Positions 53,169-61,976 of a DNA stretch of 64,000 nt are shown piece by piece (positions within the stretch are counted from its first letter, which is position 1; each line of letters begins with the position of its first letter). Source of the stretch: Deltaproteobacteria bacterium (GTDB lineage Bacteria > Desulfobacterota > Desulfomonilia > UBA1062); the NCBI GenBank assembly GCA_018433775.1, contig JAHDQN010000073.1, positions 1 to 64,000 of the forward strand. The letters run 5' to 3'. The translations under genes and the position numbers were made by a program. The notes beneath the pieces are model-generated. The model had not been told where the DNA came from. It saw only the letters and a list, made by a program, of their open reading frames with translations, and made no database searches.

Positions 53169-54040
53169 CGGCTGATCCTCCCCTCGTCGTCGAGCTCGAT
53201 GCGGGCGCGCCTCGTGGCCCAGCAGGAATAGCTCACGGTCACGAAATAGCAGGCAGGATGCCGGCCTGCCGAAGCGACCCGGGCGCCCAGGAGCGTGGTG
53301 CTGCCGCCGAGGCCCATGGGGCCGATGCCCAGGGAGTTCGCCTGCTCTACGACGGCTTCCTCGAGCTCTGCGAGGACCGGGGTGGGGTTTGCCTCATCGA
53401 GCCGGCGGAACAGGGCCTCCTTGGCGATGAGGTAGCCGGACGCCCGGTCGCCCCCGATGCAGACGCCCAGGATTCCCGGAGAGCAGCCCTTGCCCTGCGC
53501 CTGGAAGACGGCGTCAAGCACGCACTTGCGTACCCCGTTCAGATCCCTGTCAGCGCCGAGGCCTGCGTGGGGCAGGGCGTACTGGGTGCTCACGTTCTCC
53601 GACCCGCCTCCCTTGAACATCACGCCGATGGAGGTCGTCCCCCGGGCGGGAAGGAAATGGATCTGCGGCACGTGCTCCCCGATATTGTCGCCCGTGTTTC
53701 TGCCCGTGACAGGATCCACGCAGTTCTGCCGGAGGATGCCCTTTTCCGTGAGCCGCCTTAAGCCCTCCCGCACGGCGGATTCCACGGCGAACATTGCAGG
53801 GCCGGGAAAGGTCCTGACAATGATCAGGGGCACCCCGGTGTCCTGGCAGAGGGGGAGGCCGCGCTCGCGGGAGAGCCGCGCGCTCTGAAGGATCATTTCC
53901 AGGGTGTCGCGGGCGAAGGAGCCTTCCGGTTCCCTCTCGAGGGCCCGTGAAAGGGCTGCGTGCACATCATCGGGCAGCATGGTGCCGGCCTTTTCCATGA
54001 GCTCGGTGACGCTGTTGAGAAGATGAGTTTCGTTTGTCAT
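53159..54040 (-). CDS. Class I fumarate hydratase, alpha subunit
   Basis: 293 aa. Carries the three Cys expected to bind the [4Fe-4S] cluster: LPLCQDTGVP (near residue 70), and C-x-PGILGVCIGGDR with the preceding CVLD region. VMFKGGGSENVS and MGLGGSTTLLG are further family signatures. These oxygen-sensitive hydratases suit an anaerobe. The ATG at 54040 fits the family N-terminus (MTNETHLLNSVTELMEKAG). A TTG at 54079 would add 13 residues, and neither has a clear ribosome site. It heads the unit fumarase-alpha, fumarase-beta, SDR. Confidence 0.93.
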   Translation of the reverse strand: MTNETHLLNSVTELMEKAGTMLPDDVHAALSRALEREPEGSFARDTLEMILQSARLSRERGLPLCQDTGVPLIIVRTFPGPAMFAVESAVREGLRRLTEKGILRQNCVDPVTGRNTGDNIGEHVPQIHFLPARGTTSIGVMFKGGGSENVSTQYALPHAGLGADRDLNGVRKCVLDAVFQAQGKGCSPGILGVCIGGDRASGYLIAKEALFRRLDEANPTPVLAELEEAVVEQANSLGIGPMGLGGSTTLLGARVASAGRHPACYFVTVSYSCWATRRARIELDDEGRISRWL

Positions 54041-54144
54041 TTCAGGGAATCTATACCACAGTGCGGGATCGATTTCCAAGGCAACAGGGTCGGGGAGGGC
54101 AATAATTTCTTTCGAATAACCCGCAGGGTTCTCCCGGCCTTTTT

Positions 54145-54705
54145 TCAGGTCGCCAGGCCCAGGTCTTCGATGGTGTTGATGTTGGCGAAGGTAACCGCCG
54201 GGTCGGTGAACCGGCGTATGGTCTCCTCCTCTACAATCAGAGTGTCTATGGCGGAGAGGAGGTTGAATATCCTGAACACCTGCTTGTCGAGAAACTCTTC
54301 GGTCTTGGGGAGTATTCTGCGGTGATAGACCGCGTGGAGCGGCTCCCGTCCCTTCGACCAGACCGGAACGACTGCGTCGTGGTCATCCGTGACCGATATC
54401 ATATACTCGATGAATGCCCTGCTCAGGTTGGGCATGTCGGCGGCGAAAACAAAGCAGTGCGGGGTATTCGACACGCTCAGCGCGGTGCGGATGCCTCCCA
54501 GGGGCCCCTGGCCCGGGGTGAGGTCTTCCACGATGTGAAAGTCTTCCAGGCCTTCACGCGCATGGCCGACGAGCACGACCTCAGAGAAGAGCGGGGCAAT
54601 GATGTCGGTGACCCGCTCGATGAGGATCTTCTCCCCCATCGGGACCATCACCTTGTCCGTGCCGAACCGTTTCGATCTGCCGCCAATCAGTACGATGCCC
54701 GTCAT
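54145..54705 (-). CDS. mobA: Molybdenum cofactor guanylyltransferase (MobA)
   Basis: 186 aa. The nucleotidyltransferase motif GIVLIGGRSKRFGTDKV binds GTP, and it is followed by DLTPGQGPLGGIRTAL and FAADMPNLS, the standard MobA order. It adds GMP to molybdopterin to form the MGD cofactor required by formate dehydrogenases. The divergent operon beginning at 55117 encodes such an enzyme, so the pairing is functional. The ATG at 54705 puts the GTP-binding motif at the N-terminus as usual; an ATG at 54756 is in frame but would swallow the predicted promoter. Confidence 0.92.
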   Translation of the reverse strand: MTGIVLIGGRSKRFGTDKVMVPMGEKILIERVTDIIAPLFSEVVLVGHAREGLEDFHIVEDLTPGQGPLGGIRTALSVSNTPHCFVFAADMPNLSRAFIEYMISVTDDHDAVVPVWSKGREPLHAVYHRRILPKTEEFLDKQVFRIFNLLSAIDTLIVEEETIRRFTDPAVTFANINTIEDLGLAT

Positions 54706-54714
54706 GACGGGACA

Positions 54715-54743
54715 ACTTATTGAGGTTACGCAAGTTGTGTCAA
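54715..54743 (-). promoter_or_regulatory. Candidate promoter of mobA
   Basis: On the minus strand, TTGACA (perfect -35), a 17-bp spacer and ATAAGT (weak -10). The predicted start of transcription is only a few bases before the ATG at 54705, which has no upstream ribosome site, so a leaderless transcript is possible. Confidence 0.4.
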
Positions 54744-54987
54744 GCTCCATTTTCATCTGCTCAATAGAGCAGATATAGCTTGATTTCTATCCCAGTACAT
54801 ATTATACCCCAGGCCGACAGAGAACAACAATTCCAGGATTCTTCCTGCTGGGAGTTCCCCGAGGAGCTTTTCCGAGCGTTCTTTTTCATCAATTTTGAAA
54901 CAGATTCGACGGAAAATCATTCCGAAGTCAATCACCGGCAGTTCCTGAAAGGTCATAATCCTTGAAAAATAAGGAGAAAATAGATAT

Positions 54988-55010
54988 CTGAATAGTGAGC
55001 CACCATTCAG
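54988..55010. promoter_or_regulatory. 23-bp dyad, candidate operator of the formate dehydrogenase operon
   Basis: Arms CTGAATAGTG and CACCATTCAG, separated by 3 bp, are complementary at 9 of 10 positions. The dyad ends 7 bp upstream of a weak -35 candidate and about 107 bp before the first start codon, a normal place for an activator site. The half-site does not match a regulator that I recognise. Confidence 0.45.
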
Positions 55011-55116
55011 TTTATGCTTGATGCAGGAAGAAATGCGTGGTATGTCACGATAGTCGACGTCACGGGGTACGTACGTAGTATGTACAAAGCATATAACGGA
55101 ACAAAGGGAGGAGAAA

Positions 55117-55623
55117 GTGGCAGGTATGGATAGGACCCAAATGGAAGCAGGGCTGGCGGAATTCACCGCTGATCAGCTCGAAGAAGTCGATGAAATCATT
55201 GGCAGATACAAATCAAAACCAGGGGCATTGATACCGGTTCTGGAGCAGGTCCAGGAGGTATGCGGATTTCTCCCCATGGCACTGCAGTACCGCGTGGCAA
55301 AGGGCCTCAATCTTCCCGTAGCCAACGTGTACGGCGTGGTGACCTTCTACTCGTTTTTTACCATGGTTCCCCGGGGAAAACATGTCATCAGAGTGTGTCT
55401 GGGCACAGCCTGTTACGTGCGCGGCGGCCAGAGGATTCTCGAAGAACTGGTCCACCAGCTGGGTATCCAGCCCGGCGAGTGCACCGAGGACAGGAACTTC
55501 TCGCTGGAGACCGTTCGCTGTCTGGGTGCCTGCGGACTCGCGCCGGTTGTGGTTATCGATGAAGACACTCACGGCCAGATGAAGCCTGCGAAGCTTGCGG
55601 GTGTTATAGCACAGTACCAGTAG
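55117..55623 (+). CDS. NuoE-like [2Fe-2S] subunit of the formate dehydrogenase complex
   Basis: 168 aa. The NuoE/HydC family order is clear: the helical N-terminal part (IPVLEQVQEVCGFLP, VYGVVTFYSFF) and the thioredoxin-fold cluster domain with its four Cys as C-x4-C (VCLGTACYV) and C-x3-C (VRCLGACGLAP). It passes electrons between the NuoF flavin and the catalytic subunit. The start is GTG at 55117 with GGGAGGAG just upstream. It is the first gene of the operon and ends 9 bp before the next. Confidence 0.94.
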   Translation: MAGMDRTQMEAGLAEFTADQLEEVDEIIGRYKSKPGALIPVLEQVQEVCGFLPMALQYRVAKGLNLPVANVYGVVTFYSFFTMVPRGKHVIRVCLGTACYVRGGQRILEELVHQLGIQPGECTEDRNFSLETVRCLGACGLAPVVVIDEDTHGQMKPAKLAGVIAQYQ

Positions 55624-55632
55624 GAGGATACC

Positions 55633-56022
55633 ATGGCCAAACTAACCATCAGCGATCTGAAAAAGATCAAGGAAAAGGTCGAGAAGGAAGATCAGTTCCG
55701 CGCAGGGAAAAAGCGCGTGAAGCTGACCGTCCACATGGGAACCTGCGGGATCGCCTCCGGTGCAAAGGGGATCCTCGATACGTTCATGAACGAAATCAGC
55801 GAAGCCAACGTCAACGACGTGCTCATCACCACCTCCGGCTGCATCGGCATCTGCAGCCGCGAACCTCTTGCAACCATCGAGGAGCAGGGCAAGGAACCCA
55901 TCGTCTATGAGTTCCTGACAGAGAACAAGGCCCGGCAGATATTCAAGCAGCATGTCCTCGGCGGCAAAATCCAGACGGAGTTTGTCCTGGCAAGAGGCAG
56001 AGAGCAGGAAGGGGGAAAGTAA
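55633..56022 (+). CDS. (2Fe-2S) ferredoxin, thioredoxin-fold subunit
   Basis: 129 aa. A charged helical N-terminus (ISDLKKIKEKVEKED) is followed by a thioredoxin-like [2Fe-2S] fold with Cys in HMGTCGIASGAKG and TSGCIGICSREP (C-x3-C). Relatives occur next to NuoF-like genes in [FeFe]-hydrogenase and formate dehydrogenase operons of anaerobes. It starts 9 bp after nuoE-like and its stop abuts the ATG of the fusion flavoprotein, so it is part of the same complex, probably as an extra electron relay. Confidence 0.9.
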   Translation: MAKLTISDLKKIKEKVEKEDQFRAGKKRVKLTVHMGTCGIASGAKGILDTFMNEISEANVNDVLITTSGCIGICSREPLATIEEQGKEPIVYEFLTENKARQIFKQHVLGGKIQTEFVLARGREQEGGK

Positions 56023-59000
56023 ATGAAGGTCTTTCGATCTCATATTCTCGTATGCGGCGGAACCGGCTGCAGGGCGTCGGGCAGTGAGGGCGTCCATCAG
56101 GCAGTCGTGAGAGAAATAGCGGCAAAAGGGCTCTCCGATGAGGTGGCGGTCGTCGAAACCGGGTGCAACGGGTTCTGCGCGGCCGGGCCCATCATGGTGA
56201 TCTATCCAGAGGGCACCTTCTATCAGTATGTGAAGGCGGACGATGTCAAGGAGATCGTCGAAGAGCATATCATCAAAGGAAGGCCCGTCCAGAGGCTCAT
56301 GTACAAGGAGCCTGTCACGGAAACGCCCATTCCCCATATGCTCGAGATCCCGTTCTTCGGCAAGCAGATGCTCATCGCCCTGAAGAACCGGGGCCTCATC
56401 GACGCGGAGAAGATCGACGAGTACATCGCCAGAGACGGTTATATGGCGGCAGCCAAGGCCCTGACCGAGATGACGCCGGACGAGGTCATCGAAGAGGTCA
56501 AGAAGTCGGGTCTCCGCGGGAGAGGGGGCGGCGGATTCCCCACCGGCCTGAAGTGGTCCTTTGCCAGAAAGTCGCAGAGCGATACGAAGTACATCCTCTG
56601 CAACGCCGACGAGGGCGACCCCGGGGCGTTCATGGACCGTTCGATCCTGGAGGCCGACCCCCACGCAGTCCTGGAGGGCATGATCCTCGGCGGTTACTCC
56701 ATCGGCGCCACCAAGGGCTACATCTACTGCAGGGCCGAGTATCCCCTGGCCATCAAACGCCTCCTGCTCGCTATCGAGCAGGCCAAGGATTACGGTCTGC
56801 TGGGCAATGACATCCTCGGTTCCGGCTACAGCCTGGACATCGAGGTCTACCAGGGCGCAGGCGCGTTCGTCTGCGGCGAAGAGACCGCGCTCATGGGTTC
56901 CATCGAGGGTAAGCGCGGCATGCCCCGGCCGAGGCCTCCGTTCCCGGCTGTCAAGGGTCTCTGGGAGAAGCCCTCGGTTCTGAACAACGTCGAGACTTAC
57001 GCAAACATTCCACAGATCGTCTACAAGGGCGGGAGCTGGTATTCTTCCATCGGCACCGAGCGCTCCAAGGGCACCAAGGTGTTCGCTCTCACCGGTGCAG
57101 TGAACAACGTCGGTCTGGTCGAGGTTCCCATGGGCACCCCCATCGGTGACATCATCTTCGACATCGGCGGCGGGATCACCGGCGGCAAGCAGTACAAGGC
57201 AGCCCAGCTCGGCGGACCGTCCGGCGGCTGTATCCCGGCCGGGGCGCTCAACACCCCGACCGATTACGAAGAGATCGTGAAACTCGGCGCCATCATGGGC
57301 TCGGGCGGTCTCATCGTCATGGACGAGGACACCTGCATGGTCGACACGGCCCGGTTCTTCATGGAGTTCTGCCAGGAAGAGTCCTGCGGCAAGTGCACCC
57401 CGTGCCGTGAGGGCACCAAGCGCATGCTCCAGATCCTCCAGAGGATCTGCAAGGGCGAGGGCAGGGACGGCGACATCGAGCTGCTCGAAGAGCTGGCCTC
57501 CATCATCAAGGACTCGGCCCTGTGCGGTCTGGGTCAGACGGCCCCGAACCCGGTGCTCTCCACCATCCGCTACTTCAGGGACGAGTACGAGGCCCATATC
57601 TACGACAAGAAGTGTCCGGCCGCGGTGTGCTCCGCACTGTTCAAGTCCCCGTGCCAGCACGCATGCCCCATCGAGATGGACGTTCCCGCGTACATCGCGC
57701 TCATAAGGGCGGGCAGGCTCGAGGATGCCTACCGGGTCATGAAGAAGACCAACCCGTTCCCCGGCATCTGCGGCCGCGTGTGTCCGCAGTTCTGCGCATC
57801 CAAGTGCCGCAGGGGTCAGCTTGACGATCCCATGGCCATTGCCTGGCTCAAGCGCTACATCACCGACAACGGCAAGAAGCCCGCTATCGAGCCCGTGCCC
57901 GTCACCCGCAACGAGAAGGTCGCTGTCATCGGTGCAGGCCCCGCGGGCCTGACCGCTGCCCAGGATCTTGCCAAACGCGGTTACAAGGTCACGGTGTTCG
58001 AAGAGCTTCCCTATGCGGGCGGCATGATGCGCTACGCCATCCCCGAGTACCGTCTCCCCCGAGACGTGATCGCCGAAGAGGTGAAGGACATCGAGGCCTT
58101 GGGCGTCGAGATCAGGACCAGCTGCAGGGTGGGCAAGGACATCTCCTTTGACGCGCTGCGGAAGGACTACGATATCGTCGTGCTGGCGGTCGGTGCACAC
58201 AACAGCTGGAAGCTGGGCGTGGAAGGCGAAGATCTCAAGGGAGTCTGGGGCGCCACCGAGTTCCTGCGGGAAGTCAACCTCGGCAGGGATGTGAAGATCG
58301 GTTCACAGGTGGCGATCGTGGGCGGCGGCAACTCGGCCATCGACGCGGCCAGAACCGCGGTGCGGCTCGGCGCGAAAGACGTCACCATCCTCTATCGCAG
58401 AGAGCGCAAGGACATGCCCGCCTGGGAGCACGAGATCGTGGCTGCCGAGCATGAGGGCGTGAAGATCGAGTACCTGGTAGCCCCGGTGAAGCTCGTCGGC
58501 AAAAACGGCAAGCTCAGCGGCGTGGTGTGCCAGAGAATGAAGCTCGCCGAGTTCGACCGCTCCGGCAGGCGCAAGCCCGTTCCCATCGAGGGCAGCGAAT
58601 ACACCCTGAGCGCCGAGACCATCATTCCCGCGATTTCCCAGTCGGCCGACACCTCGTTCGTTCCCGAAGGTTCCGATATCAAGATGGACAAGTGGGGCGG
58701 CGTAGAGGTCACCAACCGGAGCAAAAACAAGACCACGGCAGACGGCGTGTTCATCATCGGCGACGCGGCCACGGGTCCGGCAACGGTGGTGGAAGCCATC
58801 GCCATGGGCCACCAGGTTGCAGCCGACGTGGATGCCTCGATCAGGGTGAAGAACAACGAACCCGCCTACAAGGAACCGGCAGAGGAAAAGATCGACATTC
58901 CGTTCGAGGTGGACGAGGAAGTGGTGGAGACGCCCAAGGCGGCAATGCCCGAGCTGGCGGTGGCAGACAGAGCGGCCAATTTCCAGGAGGTTGAGCTCGG

Positions 59001-59064
59001 CTACACCAGGGAGGTCGCCTTTAAAGAGGCCTGCAGATGTCTCAGGTGCGATGCGGAGGTCTGA
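56023..59064 (+). CDS. NuoF-GltD fusion flavoprotein (NADH- and putative NADPH-reacting subunit)
   Basis: 1013 aa with three blocks. Residues 1-90 hold a thioredoxin-fold [2Fe-2S] domain (LVCGGTGC, TGCNGFC). About 100-530 is NuoF: the FMN/NADH loop RGRGGGGFPTGLKW near 166, the SLBB region, and the [4Fe-4S] motif SCGKCTPCREG near 455. About 540-1000 is a GltD-like module: two [4Fe-4S] sets (CQHACPIEMD near 544; CGRVCPQFCASKC), the FAD motif GAGPAGLTAA near 637, and the NAD(P) motif VGGGNSAIDAA near 767 followed by YRRER, typical of NADP(H)-binding GltD proteins. A C-terminal CRCLRC pair ends it. The protein could link the complex to both NAD(H) and NADP(H), but nucleotide specificity is inferred. 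Confidence 0.93.
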   Translation: MKVFRSHILVCGGTGCRASGSEGVHQAVVREIAAKGLSDEVAVVETGCNGFCAAGPIMVIYPEGTFYQYVKADDVKEIVEEHIIKGRPVQRLMYKEPVTETPIPHMLEIPFFGKQMLIALKNRGLIDAEKIDEYIARDGYMAAAKALTEMTPDEVIEEVKKSGLRGRGGGGFPTGLKWSFARKSQSDTKYILCNADEGDPGAFMDRSILEADPHAVLEGMILGGYSIGATKGYIYCRAEYPLAIKRLLLAIEQAKDYGLLGNDILGSGYSLDIEVYQGAGAFVCGEETALMGSIEGKRGMPRPRPPFPAVKGLWEKPSVLNNVETYANIPQIVYKGGSWYSSIGTERSKGTKVFALTGAVNNVGLVEVPMGTPIGDIIFDIGGGITGGKQYKAAQLGGPSGGCIPAGALNTPTDYEEIVKLGAIMGSGGLIVMDEDTCMVDTARFFMEFCQEESCGKCTPCREGTKRMLQILQRICKGEGRDGDIELLEELASIIKDSALCGLGQTAPNPVLSTIRYFRDEYEAHIYDKKCPAAVCSALFKSPCQHACPIEMDVPAYIALIRAGRLEDAYRVMKKTNPFPGICGRVCPQFCASKCRRGQLDDPMAIAWLKRYITDNGKKPAIEPVPVTRNEKVAVIGAGPAGLTAAQDLAKRGYKVTVFEELPYAGGMMRYAIPEYRLPRDVIAEEVKDIEALGVEIRTSCRVGKDISFDALRKDYDIVVLAVGAHNSWKLGVEGEDLKGVWGATEFLREVNLGRDVKIGSQVAIVGGGNSAIDAARTAVRLGAKDVTILYRRERKDMPAWEHEIVAAEHEGVKIEYLVAPVKLVGKNGKLSGVVCQRMKLAEFDRSGRRKPVPIEGSEYTLSAETIIPAISQSADTSFVPEGSDIKMDKWGGVEVTNRSKNKTTADGVFIIGDAATGPATVVEAIAMGHQVAADVDASIRVKNNEPAYKEPAEEKIDIPFEVDEEVVETPKAAMPELAVADRAANFQEVELGYTREVAFKEACRCLRCDAEV

Positions 59065-59128
59065 TGGCCTCCGGAGAAAAGTTCACGCAAGGACAGCGAA
59101 CAGCAAATATAAAACCGAGGGGGAACAA

Positions 59129-61816
59129 ATGGTTATAACCATAGACGGCAAGAAATGCGAATTCGCAGCCGGCCAGACGGTATACGAGGTTGCGAAGGCG
59201 AACGGCATTTATATTCCCGTCCTGTGCCACCACGAGCAGATAAAGCCGGTGGGGGCATGCAGAGTATGTGTGGTGGAAGTCGAGAAGGCGCGATCTCTCG
59301 TGGCGTCGTGCGCCATGCCGGCGGAAGACGGCATGGTCGTGAATACCAACACACCAAGGGTCCTGAGCTCGCGGAAGCTCTCCGTTGAGCTGCTCATGAC
59401 CCAGGGTCATCATAAGTGCATCACCTGCGAAAGCAGTGGAGACTGCGTGCTGCAGGATCTCGCCTATTCACTGGGGGTCGAGGCTCCCAGGTTCGAAGAG
59501 CCCGCGGCCTACCGGGAACTCGAGCAGGCCAACGAGATGATCGTTCGCGACATGAACAAGTGCGTGCTCTGCGGCCTGTGCGTGCGGGCGTGCAACGAGG
59601 TTCAGGTGAACCAGGTGCTCGATTACACGGGCAGGGGCCCGACCGCGGCGGTGGGACCCGCATTCGGTCTGAAGTACGAAGACTCCGACTGCGTGTTCTG
59701 CGGCGAGTGCGTGCGGGTTTGCCCCGTGGGCGCGCTCTTCGAGAAGCAGGGGCGTTTCCAGGGCAGGGGCGACGATCTTGAGAAGGTGCGCAACACCTGC
59801 GCATACTGCGGCGTGGGCTGCCAGCTCGACGTGAACATCAAGGACAACCGCATCGTCAAGATCACCACACCCCGCGAGGATGCACCCGCTCCGAACTACG
59901 GGAGCCTGTGCATCAAGGGGCGCTTCGGTTACGACTTCGTCGGTCATGAAGACCGGCTCACCACTCCCCTGATCAGGGTGGACGGCGAGCTGAAGGAGGC
60001 CACCTGGGACGAGGCGATTCTGTACGTGGCCGATAAGCTGAACACCATCAAGAAAGAGCACGGCCCCGACGCGATCGCAGGTCTCTCGTCGGCCCGGTGC
60101 ACAAACGAAGAGAACTACCTGTTCCAGAAATTCTTACGGGCGGTGATCGGTACGAACAACGTCGATCACTGCGCTCGTCTTTGACACAGCTCCACCGTGG
60201 CCGGTCTGGCCGCAGCATTTGGATCTGGCGCAATGACGAACTCCATCACCGATCTGGGACAGGCGGACTGCTTCCTCATCACCGGGACGAACACCACCGA
60301 GAACCATCCGGTGATCTCCACCTTCATCAAGCGCGCGGTAACGCAGCGGGGAGCCAAGCTCATCCTTGTCGACCCGAGAAACATCGAACTGGGCAAGTTC
60401 GCCGCCGTCTGGCTCCGGCAGAAACCCGGGTCCGATGTGGCCTGGATCAACGGCTTGATGAACGTGATCATCAGCGAGGGGCTGCTCAACGAGAAGTTCG
60501 TCGCAGAGCGCACCGAGAACTTCGAGGCGCTCAAAGAGACGGTTGCAAAGTATACACCCGAATACGTCGAGAAGATTTCCGGCATCCCGGCCGAAGACCT
60601 CAAGAAGGCCGCACGGCTGTATGCGAAATCAGGGGCGTCGGCCATCGTGTATGCCATGGGTATCACCCAGCACATCAACGGGACCGACAATGTCAAGTCA
60701 CTGGCCAACCTGTCAATGCTCACCGGCCAGATCGGACGTCCGGGCACGGGCGTGAACCCGCTCCGCGGGCAGAACAACGTGCAGGGCGCTTGCGACATGG
60801 CCTGCCTGCCGGGCAACCTTCCGGCCTATAAGAAGGTGACCGAGGCGGCGGACAGAAAGCCCTTCGAGGACGCATGGGGAGTGGCACTGCCCGACAAACC
60901 AGGGCTCACGATCCCGAAGATAATCGACGGGGCCGGCAAGGGAACCGTCAAGGCCCTGTACGTGATGGGCGAAAACCCCATGATGTCGGATCCCGATCTT
61001 AAGCACGTGGAGAAGGCGCTGGCCAACCTCGATCTTCTGGTTGTCCAGGACATCTTCCTCAACGAGACCGGCAACCTCGCCCACGTCGTGCTTCCCACGG
61101 CGGGCTGGGCGGAAAAGGACGGCACCTACACAAACACCGAGCGCAGGGTTCAGCGCATCCGGAAGACAGTGAATGCCCCCGGCGAATCCAAGCCGGACTG
61201 GGAGGTGATCACCCTGCTCGCGAATAAACTCGGCGCCGGCTGGCAATATGCCTCGGCGCAGGAGGTCTTCGAAGAGGTGCGCAAGGTCACGGTGTCGTAC
61301 GGCGGCATCACCTATGAGCGCATCGAGAATGTTGGTCTGCAGTGGCCGTGCCCGAACACCGAACACCCCGGCACCCCGATTCTTCACGCCGCGGCGTTCA
61401 CCCGGGGCAAGGGTCTGTTCTCGGTATGCGAGCATATCGATCCGGCCGAGCTGCCCGACAGCGAGTACCCGCTCCTGCTCAGCACGGGCCGTATCCTGTA
61501 TCAGTATCACACCGCGACCATGAGCAGGCGTTCGAAGGGTCTGGTTTCCAGGACCCCGCAGCCCTTTGTCGAGATCCATCCCGACGATGCTGCAAGGCTC
61601 GGGATCGCAAACGGCGACAGGATCGAGGTGTCGTCCCGGAGAGGGTCCATCGAGGTCGTTGCCGAGGTGAACGGGCGGTGCGACAAGGGTGTGGTGTTTA
61701 TCCCCTTCCACTACAGCGAGGCGGCGGTCAACCGTCTGACCAGCGCGGTCTTCGATCCGGTGGCCAATATCCCGGAGTACAAGGTCAGTGCGGTCAGGAT
61801 AAAAAAAGTCGCTTAA
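59129..61816 (+). CDS. fdhA: Formate dehydrogenase catalytic subunit, selenocysteine-containing
   Basis: 895 aa, read through the TGA at 60182-60184 as selenocysteine (Sec352). The N-terminus is NuoG-like: [2Fe-2S] Cys from residue 33 (CHHEQ, GACRVC), a His-ligated [4Fe-4S] (HHKCITC), and two ferredoxin clusters (CVLCGLCVRAC near 145; CVFCGECVRVC). Then the molybdopterin part starts with CAYCGVGC (224). The codon after the stop reads HSSTVAGLAAAFG, exactly the context after the Sec of bacterial formate dehydrogenases (ARL-U-H). The C-terminal MGD-binding domain ends FIPFHYSEAAVNRLT. The ATG at 59129 has a purine-rich GAGGGGG 5 bp upstream. It oxidises formate to CO2 (or the reverse) in the cytoplasm: no Tat signal is present. 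Confidence 0.95.
60182..60213 (+). promoter_or_regulatory. Selenocysteine UGA and bacterial SECIS hairpin
   Basis: The UGA (60182-60184) is followed by a 6-bp stem GTGGCC / GGCCGC (60197-60202 with 60208-60213, one G-U pair) capped by GGTCT. The loop sits 18 nt after the UGA. From memory, the E. coli fdhF SECIS has the same GGUCU loop at the same distance. This hairpin binds SelB and recruits Sec-tRNA. Confidence 0.85.
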
Positions 61817-61829
61817 GTGTTTGACAAGA

Positions 61830-61875
61830 AGCACCATGTGCATGTATCTGCTTCAGAATACATGCACGTGGTGCT
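61830..61875 (+). other. Long hairpin between fdhA and the formate channel gene
   Basis: Two 18-nt arms around a 10-nt loop, complementary with a single G-U wobble, starting 13 bp after the fdhA stop and ending about 100 bp before the channel's ATG. There is no T-run, so it is not a standard terminator. It may block 3'-exonucleases, be a processing site, or bind a regulator. Confidence 0.6.
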
Positions 61876-61976
61876 CTAAACGGGGGATACAGTATCAGAG
61901 CGGAACTGTCCGGGAAGATCCTCTGACCGGGCAAGAAGCAATAATCAGTATAAATCAAAACAAGATGGAGGTATGT

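Larger units (their letters stand above)
54706..55116. other. Divergent control region of mobA and the formate dehydrogenase operon
   Basis: 411 bp, clearly more AT-rich than its surroundings, with no convincing gene. It carries the mobA promoter, a 23-bp dyad and, at 55018-55046, a weak + strand promoter candidate (TTGATG-N17-TATGTC). A strong ribosome site (GGGAGGAG) ends the region. Confidence 0.5.

Noticed and set aside
54753..55116. A molybdenum-cofactor (Moco) riboswitch upstream of mobA or the formate dehydrogenase operon
   Set aside because: I looked for the conserved core and could not match it; only a simple dyad is clear. A covariance-model search would settle it.
54753..55166. 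A 137-codon minus-strand frame in the mobA/fdh control region
   Set aside because: No ribosome site or family, it overlaps the start of the NuoE-like gene, and the region is AT-rich with promoter-like elements.
55642..58200. An 852-codon frame antisense to the NuoF-GltD fusion
   Set aside because: Both strands cannot plausibly encode; the + strand has full domain and motif support while the antisense frame is a His/Asp/Gly-rich shadow.
60182..60184. The TGA as a nonsense mutation or two separate genes
   Set aside because: The position is the catalytic Sec/Cys of formate dehydrogenases, the frame continues with conserved sequence, and a SECIS-like hairpin follows.
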